From: Anniella stebbinsi
Taxonomy: Eukaryota > Chordata > Lepidosauria > Squamata > Anniellidae
Reading direction: 5' to 3'
Assembly (NCBI GenBank): GCA_029215795.1
Contig: JARDYH010000004.1
Coordinates: 221,085,517-221,149,516 of the forward strand
DNA length: 64,000 nucleotides
The position numbers and the translations under genes are program-made. Position 1 is the stretch's first letter. Each line of letters opens with the position of its first letter. Below are positions 46,830 to 57,815 of the stretch, one piece after another. The notes beneath the pieces were generated by a model that was not told where the DNA came from, made no database searches, and saw only the letters and a program-made list of their open reading frames with translations.

Positions 46830-47174
46830 GGCCCCCCTCTACAAGATTTTGGTTTGACGCCCGGTTGCCTGATTATGCGCATATGCAGAGAAGCGCATTT
46901 ACTCCTAATACCAATTCACGAGAGGCGGTGAAGTGCATTACGGGCTATATGAAACGCGCTTTAAAGTTGTTAACATGCGGAGAATCGCGTGTTTACATAG
47001 CCATAAGGCACTTTAACTCCCGCAGCAAATTAAAACTCGCTCTTTAACGCGCATTCGAAAATGCGCATAATCAGAGATAAAAAGCGCCTCGACCCCCGAT
47101 TTGCGCTCCGCTCTTGTAGAGGTAAAATTTGTAATGAGCCTTGAAAGAGCTTTAAATCGCTCTTGTAGAGGCAC
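46830..47174 (-). mobile_element. GCGC-rich Harbinger-like MITE, copy 5
   Basis: 'ggcccccctctacaagattt' to 'ctcttgtagaggcaccc'. It is closest to the outer parts of the long form at 37132 ('ctcccgcagcaaattaaaac', 'tacatagccataaggcactt'). No matching flanks. Confidence 0.75.
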
Positions 47175-48149
47175 CCCCACTCCTGAGAAAGTCAGCAGGT
47201 TGCTTTCGGGATGTCTTCCCCCCCCCCTTTTTTTTAAAAACCTCCCTGCCCCATCTGCGAAGGCTTAATGAATTTATATATAAAAAGAGATGTCCCAGAG
47301 GGAGAGAAGTTATTCCTGCAATGCTGCTCCTCCTTCTTCTCCTTACCCCCTGCCTTTCCGAGTCTCTCCGTTGTCCTCTGCATTTCTCTGCCTCAAGGGA
47401 AAACGAGCTGAAAACATGCCTATAAACAGCGCATCTCTCTGTACTGATCTCAGCTATTTTGCAATTGTTGGGGTAGTTGAGGAGGAGGGAGAGAGAAGAT
47501 CTCTTTGCCTTTTCACCGCAGTCTCCTAATTCTGCTCATATGCACACCCACGCACATATAGACACGTTGCTGGATGATACTGGGGCTGGCGGCCACTTCC
47601 CGGTGCGGGGCTGATCTCTCGGTGAGCCCTAGACTGGGCGGAAGAGGTCAGTAGTAGCAATGTTTTTTTAAAACCTCCCCAATGTTTGAGATGACCTGTC
47701 TTTTAAATCTCTGCTCATTCCCTGCTTTGCACTTCCGGAACTTTACATTACACACACACACACACACATCTCAAATGGCTCCACTCAGCGTAAGGAGCTG
47801 AAAACACCAGATAAGACTGTTTCCTTGGAAGTAAATCACATTGACTTCAATTGCACTTACTCAGCATGGGAGGGGAGAGAGGTGTGGGGAATTGGGGATT
47901 GCTTTGCCTTTTGTTTTCAATCTCCACTTATCCCCTACGGTGCACCTGTATTTAAGTTTAATGACTTTAAAGGAGGAAGCTTGTTGATGGGTTGTTGTTT
48001 TTCAATCTCCGCTTATTCAATCGCCATCAGACTTGCGCTTAAGTTTAATGACTTGTTGATGCTGCAAGACTCTACCTACCTATGCAGGAACTAATACAGT
48101 TTTTTGGGCAGTCTGTCACATGAAAGCATTTTTTCCCCTCGTGCATAAA

Positions 48150-48665
48150 CTAGGGCTGTGAACGGACCCTCCGATCCGGATCCTGATTTGTCAGGTCCGG
48201 ATCGGGCCTGATCCAGCTCGGATCGGGCCCAATCCGACTCCAATCCGGATCCAATCCGGGTTCGTTCACAGCATTCCCTCCCGCTCTCCCCCCACTCTCC
48301 CTGCTTACCTGCCGCCTCCTCTGCGTCGTCCTGCCGTCGTCCTCCCTCCTTGCTCTGGGCCAACTGCTTTCCCGCTTGCAGCAGGTGACATCATCACCCG
48401 GCGTGAGCGGGAAAGCAGCCGGCCCACAGTGAGGAGGGAGGATGATGCGGAGGACAATGGGGGATGACGTGGAGGAGGCAGCAGATAAGCAGGGAGAGGG
48501 GGGGAGGGAGAGAGCGGGTAGAGCAGGAGGGAGTGCTGTGACCAAATCGCGGATCCGATCCAGCCCAATCTGGCCCCGATCCGATCCAACTCAGATCTGG
48601 AGGTCCAAATCAGCCCAATCCGCTCCGGATTCGGGATCCGGATCCAGATCCGGTCACAGTGCTAG
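48150..48665. mobile_element. large inverted-repeat element with GATCCGG-rich ends
   Basis: CTAG-flanked ends 'gggctgtgaacgga' and 'tccggtcacagtg' enclose about 510 bp. Both ends carry clusters of GATCCGG/CCGGATC, and the middle has long facing arms ('gcctcctctgcgtcgtcctg' against 'ggacaatgggggatgacgtg'). CTAG is its own complement, so it may be duplication or terminus. Confidence 0.6.
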
Positions 48666-48899
48666 CATAAACCACTTTAATTGGCTGTGTGTACCATGGG
48701 AGGAGCAAGTCTAAGAGGATGAAAATGAGGTTTAAACTGAATCATGTTGGAAAGTGACTCCATGTAGATGGAGCCCTGGGCTAGAATAAAAATGCCTGAG
48801 GTGATGGTGTTCTGTTCTGTTCCTTCTATCACTGCTGGTGCAGCTCAGACTCCCGTCCTGTTCAGGAGCTATCCAGTAGATCAGGAACTAAGCTATCCA

Positions 48900-49090
48900 G
48901 TAGATCATGGCTGCTTGGTTTTATCCTGGTTGTGCTTTTATATTGTATATTATATTATGTTTTTACACTGTTGTTTGTTTTATATTTTGAATGGTTTTCA
49001 TGGTTTTGATTTTTGTAAACCGCCCAGAGAGCTTCAGCTATTGGGCAGTATAGAAATGCAATAAAATAAATAAATGAATTAATGAATGAT
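48900..49090 (+). mobile_element. LINE 3' tail
   Basis: A T-rich run, then 'gtaaaccgcccagagagctt', 'cagctattgggcagtataga' and (AAAT)n. Confidence 0.7.
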
Positions 49091-50115
49091 CAGGAACTCA
49101 GGTGTTCAAGACAAGAGGGGAGCTATCCAGGAAAGGGATCACTGGGAGCCAAGCAGGTGCTGCATTCACAGCTGCTAGGCACAAACGGAGCAGCCTTATA
49201 CTTGCTCCCGCTGCTCCACCAAGCCTTCCAGGCATATCACAGACCATGAATTGGGTCTGGTTTCCTCTTCTCAAGTAGGGATCAGGGATGGGAGGTCTTG
49301 TGCAGCAAAGCAAGTGTTGCACTTTCAGCTCTTGGCTTTTGTTCAGGCGAGCTGCTTCCTGGGGTGATCTTGGAGGTTCTGGAGCTGAAGAGTCGGGCAG
49401 TCAGAGTCCATCAGGCCCCCTGGGTTTGCAGTTTCTCTGAGCTGAGCGGGCTATCTTCCTGGGTGGTGGCCGCGGAAGGTTTATTGGTGTCTGTTGATTC
49501 CCCTTGAACCCTGTAAGCGTTAAGTGTCAGCGAGAGAGTCCTCCTCCTCCTCTGAAAAGAAATTGTGTGATTCTGATCTGGGCCTGATGAACCAGATGAG
49601 AAAGAGGAGGGGATGACAAATGGACCATGGCGAGGTAACAAGAGAATAGTTCAGCTCTTGACCGCTTTTGATATCCAGATCAGACCACTGCCACACATAC
49701 TGAATGGGTCAGTTTGCACATTATGGTGCATCAGGGTTTCTTCAAAACCCTGGCATCATGTAGGAGCAGCATGCTTGTGTTCGCTGCCCAATCGCTCCCA
49801 TTGCAAGCGCAGGCAGCTAAACAAATCACAGACCTTTGATCCATGGTTTGTTTAGTGTGATGTGCAAAACCAGAGCTCTGACTTGGCCTGTGAGTTGTTT
49901 AGCGTGATGCGTGAATCCAGACCTCTGGCTTCTCTCACCCCTGATAAGCCAGGGAGATACCCCAACCATAAACCTTGGGAACTCTGGTTTGTTGTGGTGT
50001 GTGAACCTGATCTATATGTGGATGGAGCCAACATGGTATGGCTAAATAAACATGCTGCGGACATCACATTGAGTTTGGTCATCAGTGTGTGAGCTGCGAT
50101 AGCCTGAGATAATCA

Positions 50116-50245
50116 AGGCCAGATCTACACCAAGCAGGATATGACACTTTGAAAGCAGTTTGAAAACTATATATGGAGTGTGTCCTGGGCCCCAACAGTT
50201 GTCACTACTGTTATAAACCGTTTTAAAGCAGTAGTGTAGATCCTG
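50116..50245. mobile_element. relative of the 64-bp palindromic MITE
   Basis: Its right side ('aaaccgttttaaagcagtag', 'tgtagatc') equals the right arm of the 5070 element. The left end 'gccagatctacac' is its diverged partner. It lies about 150 bp before exon 16. Confidence 0.55.
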
Positions 50246-50400
50246 CGCAAGTCCCCAAACTGGTCAATGGTTCTTAGGTTCCTCAAAAAACGTTCTGTCA
50301 AGATACTAAGAAATTCTTTAAGTGTCTCTAGCATTACTAACACAATGCCAGGTAAAGTTCCAGCATAAAGATGGATAATCTCTAACATTGCCCCACACAG

Positions 50401-50493
50401 GCATCTATGCAGTTTGCAGAATGTCAGTGTATTATGCAGAGGCAGGAGCAGGAAGTGATGCGCTTCAAGCTTCAACACACTTTGGATGTAAAA
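50401..50493 (+). CDS. CCDC158: CCDC158 exon 16
   Basis: The acceptor is 'ttgccccacacag' and the donor GTAAGT. It gives residues 850-880: ASMQFAECQCIMQRQEQE, then VMRFKLQHTLDVK, the end of the long coil. Confidence 0.92.
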
Positions 50494-50988
50494 GTAAGTT
50501 GTCTGTTTCACAGAAGTGCACTGGAAGCTTATCCGGCCTCCTTAATACAACTAAATTTAGTTTCAAAACCAGGCCATTTTTTTTAAATTACAGAATATCC
50601 TTAGGGTATGCCTGTACCAGCTAACTGATGTGGACTTTGTTGCGGAATAGATCAGGAGAGTCTACACACACCGCCCCATATCTTGTCTCCCTCAACACTT
50701 TTACTTCCTGTTTCTTACCAATGAAAGTTAGTTCCTCATAAAATGTACTTTTCTGATACATGTTTCTTAGATCTCATCTCCACTTTGCCCTAACTCTCCT
50801 CCGTAACCAAAGCCCTTTTTTCCTTTTTAAAATTCCTTAAACCTATATTTATGTCTTTGACATAATGCCATTGTTTGAACTTAGGGAGCTGTCTGCAAAT
50901 GAGGACAGGTCTAGCGTGCCTTCCACTCTGGATTCTTTCTTCTGAAAACACATTTGATTTGCTTACTCACAAGTTCCTTCTTCCGCAG

Positions 50989-51111
50989 GAGTTGCAGGGC
51001 CCAGGATATGTGTTGGGATCCTCTACCATGAAGCAGCGCCATTCAACCGTGCCTCACGCCCACCCATCCAGCGCTCCAGCATCCCAAGCTTTTGCAGGGC
51101 ACATCACTCTT
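50989..51111 (+). CDS. CCDC158: CCDC158 exon 17
   Basis: The acceptor is 'cttcttccgcag' and the donor GTAAGA. It gives residues 881-921, starting with the conserved ELQGPGY and moving into a Ser/Pro/His-rich linker (TVPHAHPSSAPASQ). The donor and all that follows match a LINE 3' tail ('gagcttcggctatgggg'), so the 3' border of this exon may be set by a transposon. Confidence 0.85.
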
Positions 51112-51147
51112 GTAAGAGCTTCGGCTATGGGGAGATATAGAAGTGTA

Positions 51148-51192
<45 letters not shown>
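51112..51192 (+). mobile_element. LINE 3' tail remnant with (GATA)n(GA)n
   Basis: 'gtaagagcttcggctatggg' and 'gagatatagaagtgtaag' align to the LINE tail 'gtaaaccgcccagagagcttcggctatggggcggtat' seen elsewhere, with a deletion near the start. A GATA/GA repeat follows. Confidence 0.65.
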
Positions 51193-51508
51193 TAGGCTGA
51201 CCATATGAAAAGGAGGACAGGGCTCATGTAACTTTAACAGTTGTAGAGAAAAGGGGATTTCAGCCAGTGTCATTTGTATGCAATTAGTTCCTGGTGAAAT
51301 CCTCTCTTCATCACAACAGTTAAAGTTGCAGGCACTATACTAGAGTGACCGTATACAAAAGAAGGCAGGGCCCCTGCAACTTTAACTGTGGTGATGAAGA
51401 GGGAATTTCACCAGGAACTAATTGCATACAAATGACACTGGCTGAAATTCCGTTTTCTCTACAACTGTTAAAGTTACATGAGCCCTGTCCTCCTTTTCAT
51501 ATGGTCAG

Positions 51509-51512
<4 letters not shown>
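51193..51512. mobile_element. hAT-type MITE, long form
   Basis: TAGGCTGACC to GGTCAGCCTA, 320 bp, very close to the copies at 21829 and 29323. It sits between the GATA repeat and a (TA)n tract at 51511-51545, so its duplication is masked. Confidence 0.85.
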
Positions 51513-51549
<37 letters not shown>

Positions 51550-51887
51550 CTCTGGAACACAGAACGTTGCTGCAAGGCTGTTGCCGGGTTCAGCAACAGG
51601 CAATGTTCACAAATTAACTTGAATAAAATACTCGTGTAGGTTAGCAAACATCCCTCCTCTTTAAAGGTAAAAAACATAAATAAATCTGTGGCCATTTAGT
51701 CTTTCATTTATTAAAAAAAACCTCCTCATAGACAAATATTTGAATTCTGTCACTGAGTTGGTAGCACCTTTTTATATAAAGTTACATAATTGATTGTACA
51801 GGAAAAGCAGTAGGGGTATTTAAGAGATTGTAGCAATAAGCAAAAGAATATCTTAGGCTGCAATCCTGGACAATCATTGAACACAGT

Positions 51888-52113
51888 GGCTGAATTCAGA
51901 TGACACATTAAGCAACTGGGGGTGGGGAAACAATCATCAGTTGTATTGACTATCATGTCATCCGAATGCTTCCATAGTCAACTCAGTGCTGATCCTAATC
52001 CACACCACAGTTGATTATTTATTACCATGTTGTGTGGGGAGAACCCCCTAGATGAACAACTGTAAAGTTGATTATTACCCCACCATTGACTATCGTGTTG
52101 TCTGAATTCAGCC
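51888..52113. mobile_element. PIF/Harbinger-like MITE with AGT duplication
   Basis: Perfect ends GGCTGAATTCAGA and TCTGAATTCAGCC bound 226 bp, with AGT on both sides. This is the uninterrupted model of the outer layer at 29081. Confidence 0.8.
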
Positions 52114-53515
52114 AGTGACTGTGTTTGGACAAATGTCAACAGCTTCATAAATGACAGACACTTTCATAAGCCAGGGATGAGCACCATGGCTGTTCACTGT
52201 TCACTGTCCTCTCCTCCTCCTATCACGTGGCTGGCTTCAGCGCAAAGATCCTAGCTTGAATTAAGCTAGAATTTCCCACTACATTCAAATTAGGGAACTC
52301 TAATGACGAGTAGCATCCCAGCTACTGTGTTCTTCTGCAAACCAATGGATCAGATTCTAGTTTTATCACGGTGGAGTTTCATGTCAGGCGTTTATTGTGC
52401 GCTCATCATTCCCTACTCATGGCTGTTTATGGGTTCTTTAGACACCGCTTTGACCCTCCAGTTTTGCTTTTGTTTTTAAAGATCACTTTTGGCAGGGAAA
52501 ATGCGGTATTATTTGTGGAAACAAAAGAATTTTTTTCCCCACTTGTGTATTTGTGTTATTCTGCTATGCCACAGTGCCACCTAAAAAGGAAATGCTCTTT
52601 GTGTAGTGCCTGGATCTCAATTCTGTGACGAAACTAGACGTAGACTAGGTGAAATGAAAAGCTTGCACCTTAACCATTTAGCCAACGCAGCACTAGTAGT
52701 AACATTCTAGTAACTAGCAAGGGCTGAGATTTGACTGTAGCTTTCTCTTGAGAGAAAACCTTGGGAAAACACGTACAACTTAATAGCCTGTGGAATTTCC
52801 TTCCCAGACAGTTCCATCTGGCCAGCTCACTTCAAGCTTTTACAAGGGAAATTAAGGCCGCAATCCTATGCAGAAAGTCAGCTGCCTCTGAAGTCAGAGG
52901 CTGTGGAGTAGCCAATGCAGGGTGGCCAGAGCGCGGAAGCAATCCTTGTCTCCGTATTCTGGCTGCCCTGCGTTTTCACTAGACGGGCAATATCGCCCTT
53001 CTAGCTGCGGCGTTTCCAAATGGAGAGAATTGTGCTGGCTACGAGAGGGCGGGGGCAGGGGCAGTGAGCACAATTTCTGGGCTCCAAGGTTGGAACCCTG
53101 GTTCTGACCTCAGATCCCAGAAACAGAACATTCCTATTTTCCTCCAAATGCTGTCTAGAGAGCATAGGATTGTTTTCTCTCTCTCTGACGTTCCTTTCTT
53201 TCCAAATGAGCTTGTATTGGTTGCTCTAGTACTGCTGGGGACGTTGCTAATGGAGATGCTCTACGTTGTTTCCTGTTTTGCTGTTGTGGATGGGATTGAA
53301 ATAGTATTCCCTTCCCTGCAAGATTCCAACTCTTCAGCAATACAGTAATTCTCAGCAATTAGTCAAGTTTCCAGATGCCTTTCAGAAATCCGGCATGGAT
53401 TTTAACTAATGCCTTCCACCCCCAAATAAAACGGTTTATTTTCAGGTGCTTCGTTATAGTCATGAAAAGTCCAATCCACGTTTCTGTGGTTTTGGACATT
53501 CGTATTTCCATTCAG

Positions 53516-53679
53516 ATACCATCCAGATCTAGCTCTGCTAAGGAGGACCCGTTGCGAGATTTAAAGCATCTTCTTCAAGAATTGCGAAGTACAATCGATG
53601 AAATTCCCTCTGCGATTCTTCCCAGAAGAGAAAGTGACAGCGAGAGTGATTCAGTTATAGAAGGCCCTAGCCATATATT
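53516..53679 (+). CDS. CCDC158: CCDC158 exon 18
   Basis: The acceptor is 'tatttccattcag' and the donor GTAAGG. It gives residues 922-975 and two bases of Leu976. The conserved piece is AKEDPLRDLKHLLQELRSTI; an acidic/Ser stretch follows (RRESDSESDSVIEG). An alternative acceptor at 53526 would break the frame. The exon reads into TAA if not spliced at 53680. Confidence 0.9.
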
Positions 53680-54482
53680 GTAAGGATGTACAAAATACTT
53701 TTATTTTCTAAGAGTTCATCCCCTCCAGCTACTAGGTAAAGCTACTCAATTTGGCTTCTCTTGACTTCCCCCCACCCCCAGTACACCATCGAAAATGATC
53801 TCCAGATTTGTTAATATAAAACTGTCTAGTTTTCTCTCCTTTTGTTTTCCACCTACCAAGCACCTGTGTGTTTTGCTTAAGTATGGAGGCAGACTCAAGT
53901 CACAGCTTAATTAGACGTTTTCAGAAATGGGGAATCAACCATGGCTTGTTTCTTGTTCCCAGAACTCCTAGGGGCAGGCCTGGGTGCCACCTGAAACCAT
54001 CACATCACCTGGTAGACTCTAAGTTGTATGTCTGCAATGCCCTCCCCCATTTCATCTTAAGGCTCTAACCCTGCAGACTTCATGACTTCCAACACTGTCA
54101 GCTCCTTTTCTCTCTTATTTCTTCCCAACCTACTTTTTATAACATCTGTTACGTGTACTTTGACCCTAAGTCATTGCCATCCCGAGATGCCTTTCTGTGA
54201 CATGAAGGCAGCTCAGCCAATCACTGATTGAGGCTGAACCAGTACCACAAAATGGCCAATGGCTATGCTGGCAAGGAATGATAAGAGTTGCAGCCCAAAA
54301 CATCTGGAGGAAGACTCGTATAGATAGACACCCTCTCTGGATGACGACCTCTTTTTACCTGTCCTTAAAATACTTGTTTTATATATGTCTTGTTTCAAAC
54401 CATCCTAACTTTTCAGGGTGGGGCAGACTAGAAGTTTAAACAAACACCAATGACATGGGATTTGCATTTTTTCCCCATTCAG

Positions 54483-54536
54483 AGACCTCGCAAGCAGAGA
54501 ATGCATTGGCAGAAGATCACATGATTCTTACAGCAG
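54483..54536 (+). CDS. CCDC158: CCDC158 exon 19
   Basis: The acceptor is 'ttttttccccattcag' and the donor GTGAGA. It gives residues 976-993 and two bases of Arg994 (DLASRECIGRRSHDSYS). It is short and diverged. It is held by phase, good splice sites and weak likeness to the mammalian Ser/Arg linker. Confidence 0.7.
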
Positions 54537-54924
54537 GTGAGACCATTTATCCTGGGCATTCCTTTGAAGAACAAAGTACCTAATGCAGCCAGGTAGAAGA
54601 CTAACGAGATGTATTTTTCACATTTCTAATATTGCGATGCTCAAATCGCACTTTGGCTTCATAAAAACGTATTAGTCACTCCTATGGCATACTGTATACC
54701 TCTGAGCAATAATTGTCCACTCAAACTGCAGTTCCATGGAGAGTCAACAAATATCATTCTCTCCAGCTGCCTCATCTGCTTCCCAGCACAAAAGGAGAAT
54801 CTTCCACAGAGACAAAGTTCCTAAAGTTCTCCCTTAGGGTAGCAGCATTCCCCAGGCAAAACCTCAGTTTCAGCTGCATCCTCCCAATGCATCCTCAAAT
54901 AGCTGAGTTCTGCTAAATCTTCCC

Positions 54925-55160
54925 ATTGCGCAACCGGTTGCCCATTACGCTTGTGCAATCAGCTGTACAAAGGTTGCGCAATGGTTATGTGCAACCAGTT
55001 GCTCAATGGGTTGTACAAGGGTTATGCGCATGGGGATGCACGTGCATAATGCGCAATTGCTTGCACAAACGTAACTTTAGTTGGATTCTTCTCTTGCGCA
55101 TAGTTCAGAACCAAACAGAATAATGATACACTTGGATACTGCCTTGAGTCCTTTTGCGCA
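54925..55160. repeat. TTGCGCAA-type motif cluster
   Basis: Units such as 'ttgcgcaac', 'gttgcgcaatgg', 'ttatgcgcatg' and 'aatgcgcaattgc' recur irregularly in both orientations over about 150 bp, with a further 'ttgcgca' at 55090 and 55152. Probably a degraded MITE with self-complementary motifs. Confidence 0.4.
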
Positions 55161-55423
55161 CTGCTCTCAACCCATGTGCCAATAGTAATCAAGCAGATTG
55201 CTGGGGCGGAGGGTGGGCTACCCTGATGAAAAAGATTATGCAAGAAATGTCCTACAAGATGCCTTTATTTATTTTTATGTCATTTTAAAAATCTTTCTAC
55301 CTACCTTTCCACTTATACTGCTGGGGCTTATGTCTTGCTTTCTGCCTGGATCTCACCACTTCTCTGGGCATCCATGTATGAGCTTCCTTGTCACCTGTAA
55401 CAGTGGTCTATCTTTCAACACAG

Positions 55424-55483
55424 GGAGGCTGCAGTTAGAGATTTGCCTTTAGATGTCACCACGGGTCAAGATACTTTCAGCAG
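55424..55483 (+). CDS. CCDC158: CCDC158 exon 20
   Basis: The acceptor is 'tctttcaacacag' and the donor GTGAGA. It gives residues 994-1013 and two bases of Arg1014 (EAAVRDLPLDVTTGQDTFS). Same phase and same CAGCAG/GTGAG border as exon 19. It is low in conservation and supported by phase. Confidence 0.7.
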
Positions 55484-56372
55484 GTGAGAAATTAAGCCTT
55501 TCGCGTTTATCACTGGTTATTGTCAAGATGCTTATTTTTCACAAGGGATCAATATGTTGAGAAGAAAATACTATTACATTGCATAGCTTAATGTTTTTGT
55601 AAATGTATTTTTATCTTAGGCAGTTTTATTTTGCAATGTTGTATTTAGGCTTACCAGACCATAGGAAGTCCAAATTGGTCTTCCAGAAGTCTCTTGTCTG
55701 TCTCTCTGTCTGTCTTCAACTGTACCCCACAGGTCCTACAGCTGCAGCCCCTATGATTCAACAGAATTCCTATAGCTCATTAGTTTGTTGTTGCCAGTGG
55801 CAGTTGCACACCTGAATGTAGCTGGAGGCATAAATATTCCACTGTGGTGCAAAACTTAAATAGAACTGTGTTGTGTTATACACTCCTTTGGTTCCTTCTA
55901 CACACACCTCTTGGTCACTCTGAAGACTTAACTGCAGGTATAGTTGCTATATATAAACCTCATTAGAGTCCACTCTGATGAACTGGGATCTCACTCAAGC
56001 AGTTTTTTGCCACACTATATTAAGATGCCACTGGACTCTTTCCTTAATCATTAGCTTTTACATATTGGTAAGAGGTATGAACAACAACTGAATGGGATCA
56101 TTTCAGAATGTTCAACAGGGTGGAGAGACAGAATTCTTTTGATCCTACCTTCACTATACTAGAGTTTGGCGTCACCCAGTAAAGTTGATAGGCAGCAGGT
56201 TCATGACAGTTAACTAAGGGAATTCGTTCTGATGATTGCCACAAGCTTAAGTCTTTCTAGAAAAGGAATGGACGTGGCTGTTAGCCATAATAGCTAAATG
56301 GAATCATGTACCAAGGATGCATGTAGACGTCTGAGTATCAGATGTAGCAAAACGGCAACAGGGAAGGTCCAT

Positions 56373-57260
56373 TAACCTTTATTTATTTATTTACAAGATT
56401 TGTATACCATCTAGTCAGATTCTGGAGTGGTGAACCACAAGATAAAATGAACAAAAGATAAAAAGAATGAAACGTGATATTAAAATTATTCTTTAAAAAA
56501 ACCAGAATGCTAACAAAACCGAGGCTAGTCAACCAATGGCTTCCTTGAAAAGAGCTGTTTTCAAGAGGTGCTGAAAACAACGCGGTGTTGGTACCTGCCT
56601 GACCTCCAGAGGCAAGGAGTTCCATAGGAATGGAAGGTTCTTCTCCAGGTGGACCCCAGGTGGACCATAGGTCCATGTGGAACCATCAGGAGCATGCTCT
56701 CTGATGACCTCAATGATTGGGCAAGTTGGTAAGGCAGAAGATGCTCTCTCAGGTATCCTAGTTGCAAGTTGTTTGGGGCTTTTTATACTAGTGTCAGGAA
56801 TTAGTTAAGGCACGGCTGTGGGGTCTTGTACCTTTGAGCTAAGATTTAATTAGAAGTAGTCTGGAAAACTTTGGGCCTGGTCGGCCTCTGGAATGTTCCA
56901 ATCCAGAGGCCAACCAAGCCCAAAGCCTACAAGACCCCCATGGCTGTGCCTTAACTAATTCCTGACAACTAGTACTAAAACCTTAAAACTGGCCCAGTAG
57001 CAAGTAGGCAGCCAGTGCAGTTCCCTCAACAAAGGAATTGCGCTCTGAAAGGGAGCAGCTTCCAATGACAGCCGAGCTGCTGTGTTCTGCACTAACTCCA
57101 GCTTCCGGAGCAGCCTTAAGGGCAGCCCCACATGGTTCTTTCAGAAGTATCTGGTTGGCCAACTTCGATTGGAAACGGAAAGCTGGACTAGTTGGATCTC
57201 TGGTTCCGAGCCAGCAAGGCAGCCTTCATGTTCTTACGATCATGGCATGCCTATAAAACA
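56373..57260 (-). mobile_element. L2-type LINE 3' part, interrupted at 56792
   Basis: Reversed 3' end with (TTTA)n and 'caagatttgtataccatcta'; the body contains 'agaggcaaggagttccatag', 'tgcactaactccagcttccg' and 'ggagcagccttaagggcagc'. Confidence 0.65.
56792..56967. mobile_element. fold-back element with ACTAG duplication
   Basis: TGTCAGGAATTAGTTAAGG at the left and its exact complement CCTTAACTAATTCCTGACA at the right, with near-complementary inner arms, so nearly the whole 176 bp can pair. ACTAG lies on both sides (56787-56791 and 56968-56972). It has no coding part. Confidence 0.8.
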
Positions 57261-57439
57261 GTGTTTGCGCTTCCAGAAATATGGCCCTTAGCTCTTAAAT
57301 AAACAGCCTTTTGTGTATGAAACTGCTAATACTTCAAAGTAATTCTACCCTCTTGTATCATACGGAGCAACATCACTGCTTTCTGGTCTGCGTGGCTCTT
57401 GAACAATAAGATGGCAGCTTTGCTTCTTTTCATGCGCAG

Positions 57440-57507
57440 GGAACCTTTAACGTTACACGCTGCAGACCTTGAGGAACACGATGTGACCCTCCCGTTCACA
57501 TCCAGCG
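57440..57507 (+). CDS. CCDC158: CCDC158 exon 21
   Basis: The acceptor is 'ttcatgcgcag' and the donor GTGAGT. It gives residues 1014-1036 and one base of the next. REPLTLHAADLEEH is the conserved core and is easily matched to mammals, which anchors the diverged exons before it. Confidence 0.9.
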
Positions 57508-57683
57508 GTGAGTTTCCATGGGTTGCGTTGAACAGTGAACATCCAGAAAGGGCACATGCTTAGCACAGCATCAACATGACTATGTAGAGACAAATTAACT
57601 CTGGTCCTTGAAGCTACTGCTCATATAAGAATCAAAGAAGCTATCAATGTGTTTCCCCACTGCACACTGGCTGTTAATTATTT

Positions 57684-57815
57684 ACTTAGTGCGATCCTAT
57701 GCACGTTTAGACAGAAAAAAAAGTTTTACGAGTCCCAGCATGCCCCTGGCCCCTGGCTGGCTGGGGGATTCTGGGGGTAGTAGGACGTCGTTCTGTCTAA
57801 ATGTGAATATCATTG
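57684..57815. mobile_element. short fold-back DNA repeat
   Basis: 'gcgatcctatgcacgtttag' at the left and 'gtctaaatgtg' at the right; the middle is 'cgagtcccagcatgc' facing 'ggggattctgggggtagtag'. Relative of 31142. Confidence 0.5.

Noticed and set aside
48150..48714. Overlapping open frames on both strands near 48150-48700
   Set aside because: They mirror each other because the region is an inverted repeat. No protein character.
49680..50090. Region with repeated 'ttgtttag.gtgatg' blocks as a gene
   Set aside because: Facing copies of the same words suggest another MITE, but I could not set its ends, so it is not listed as a feature.
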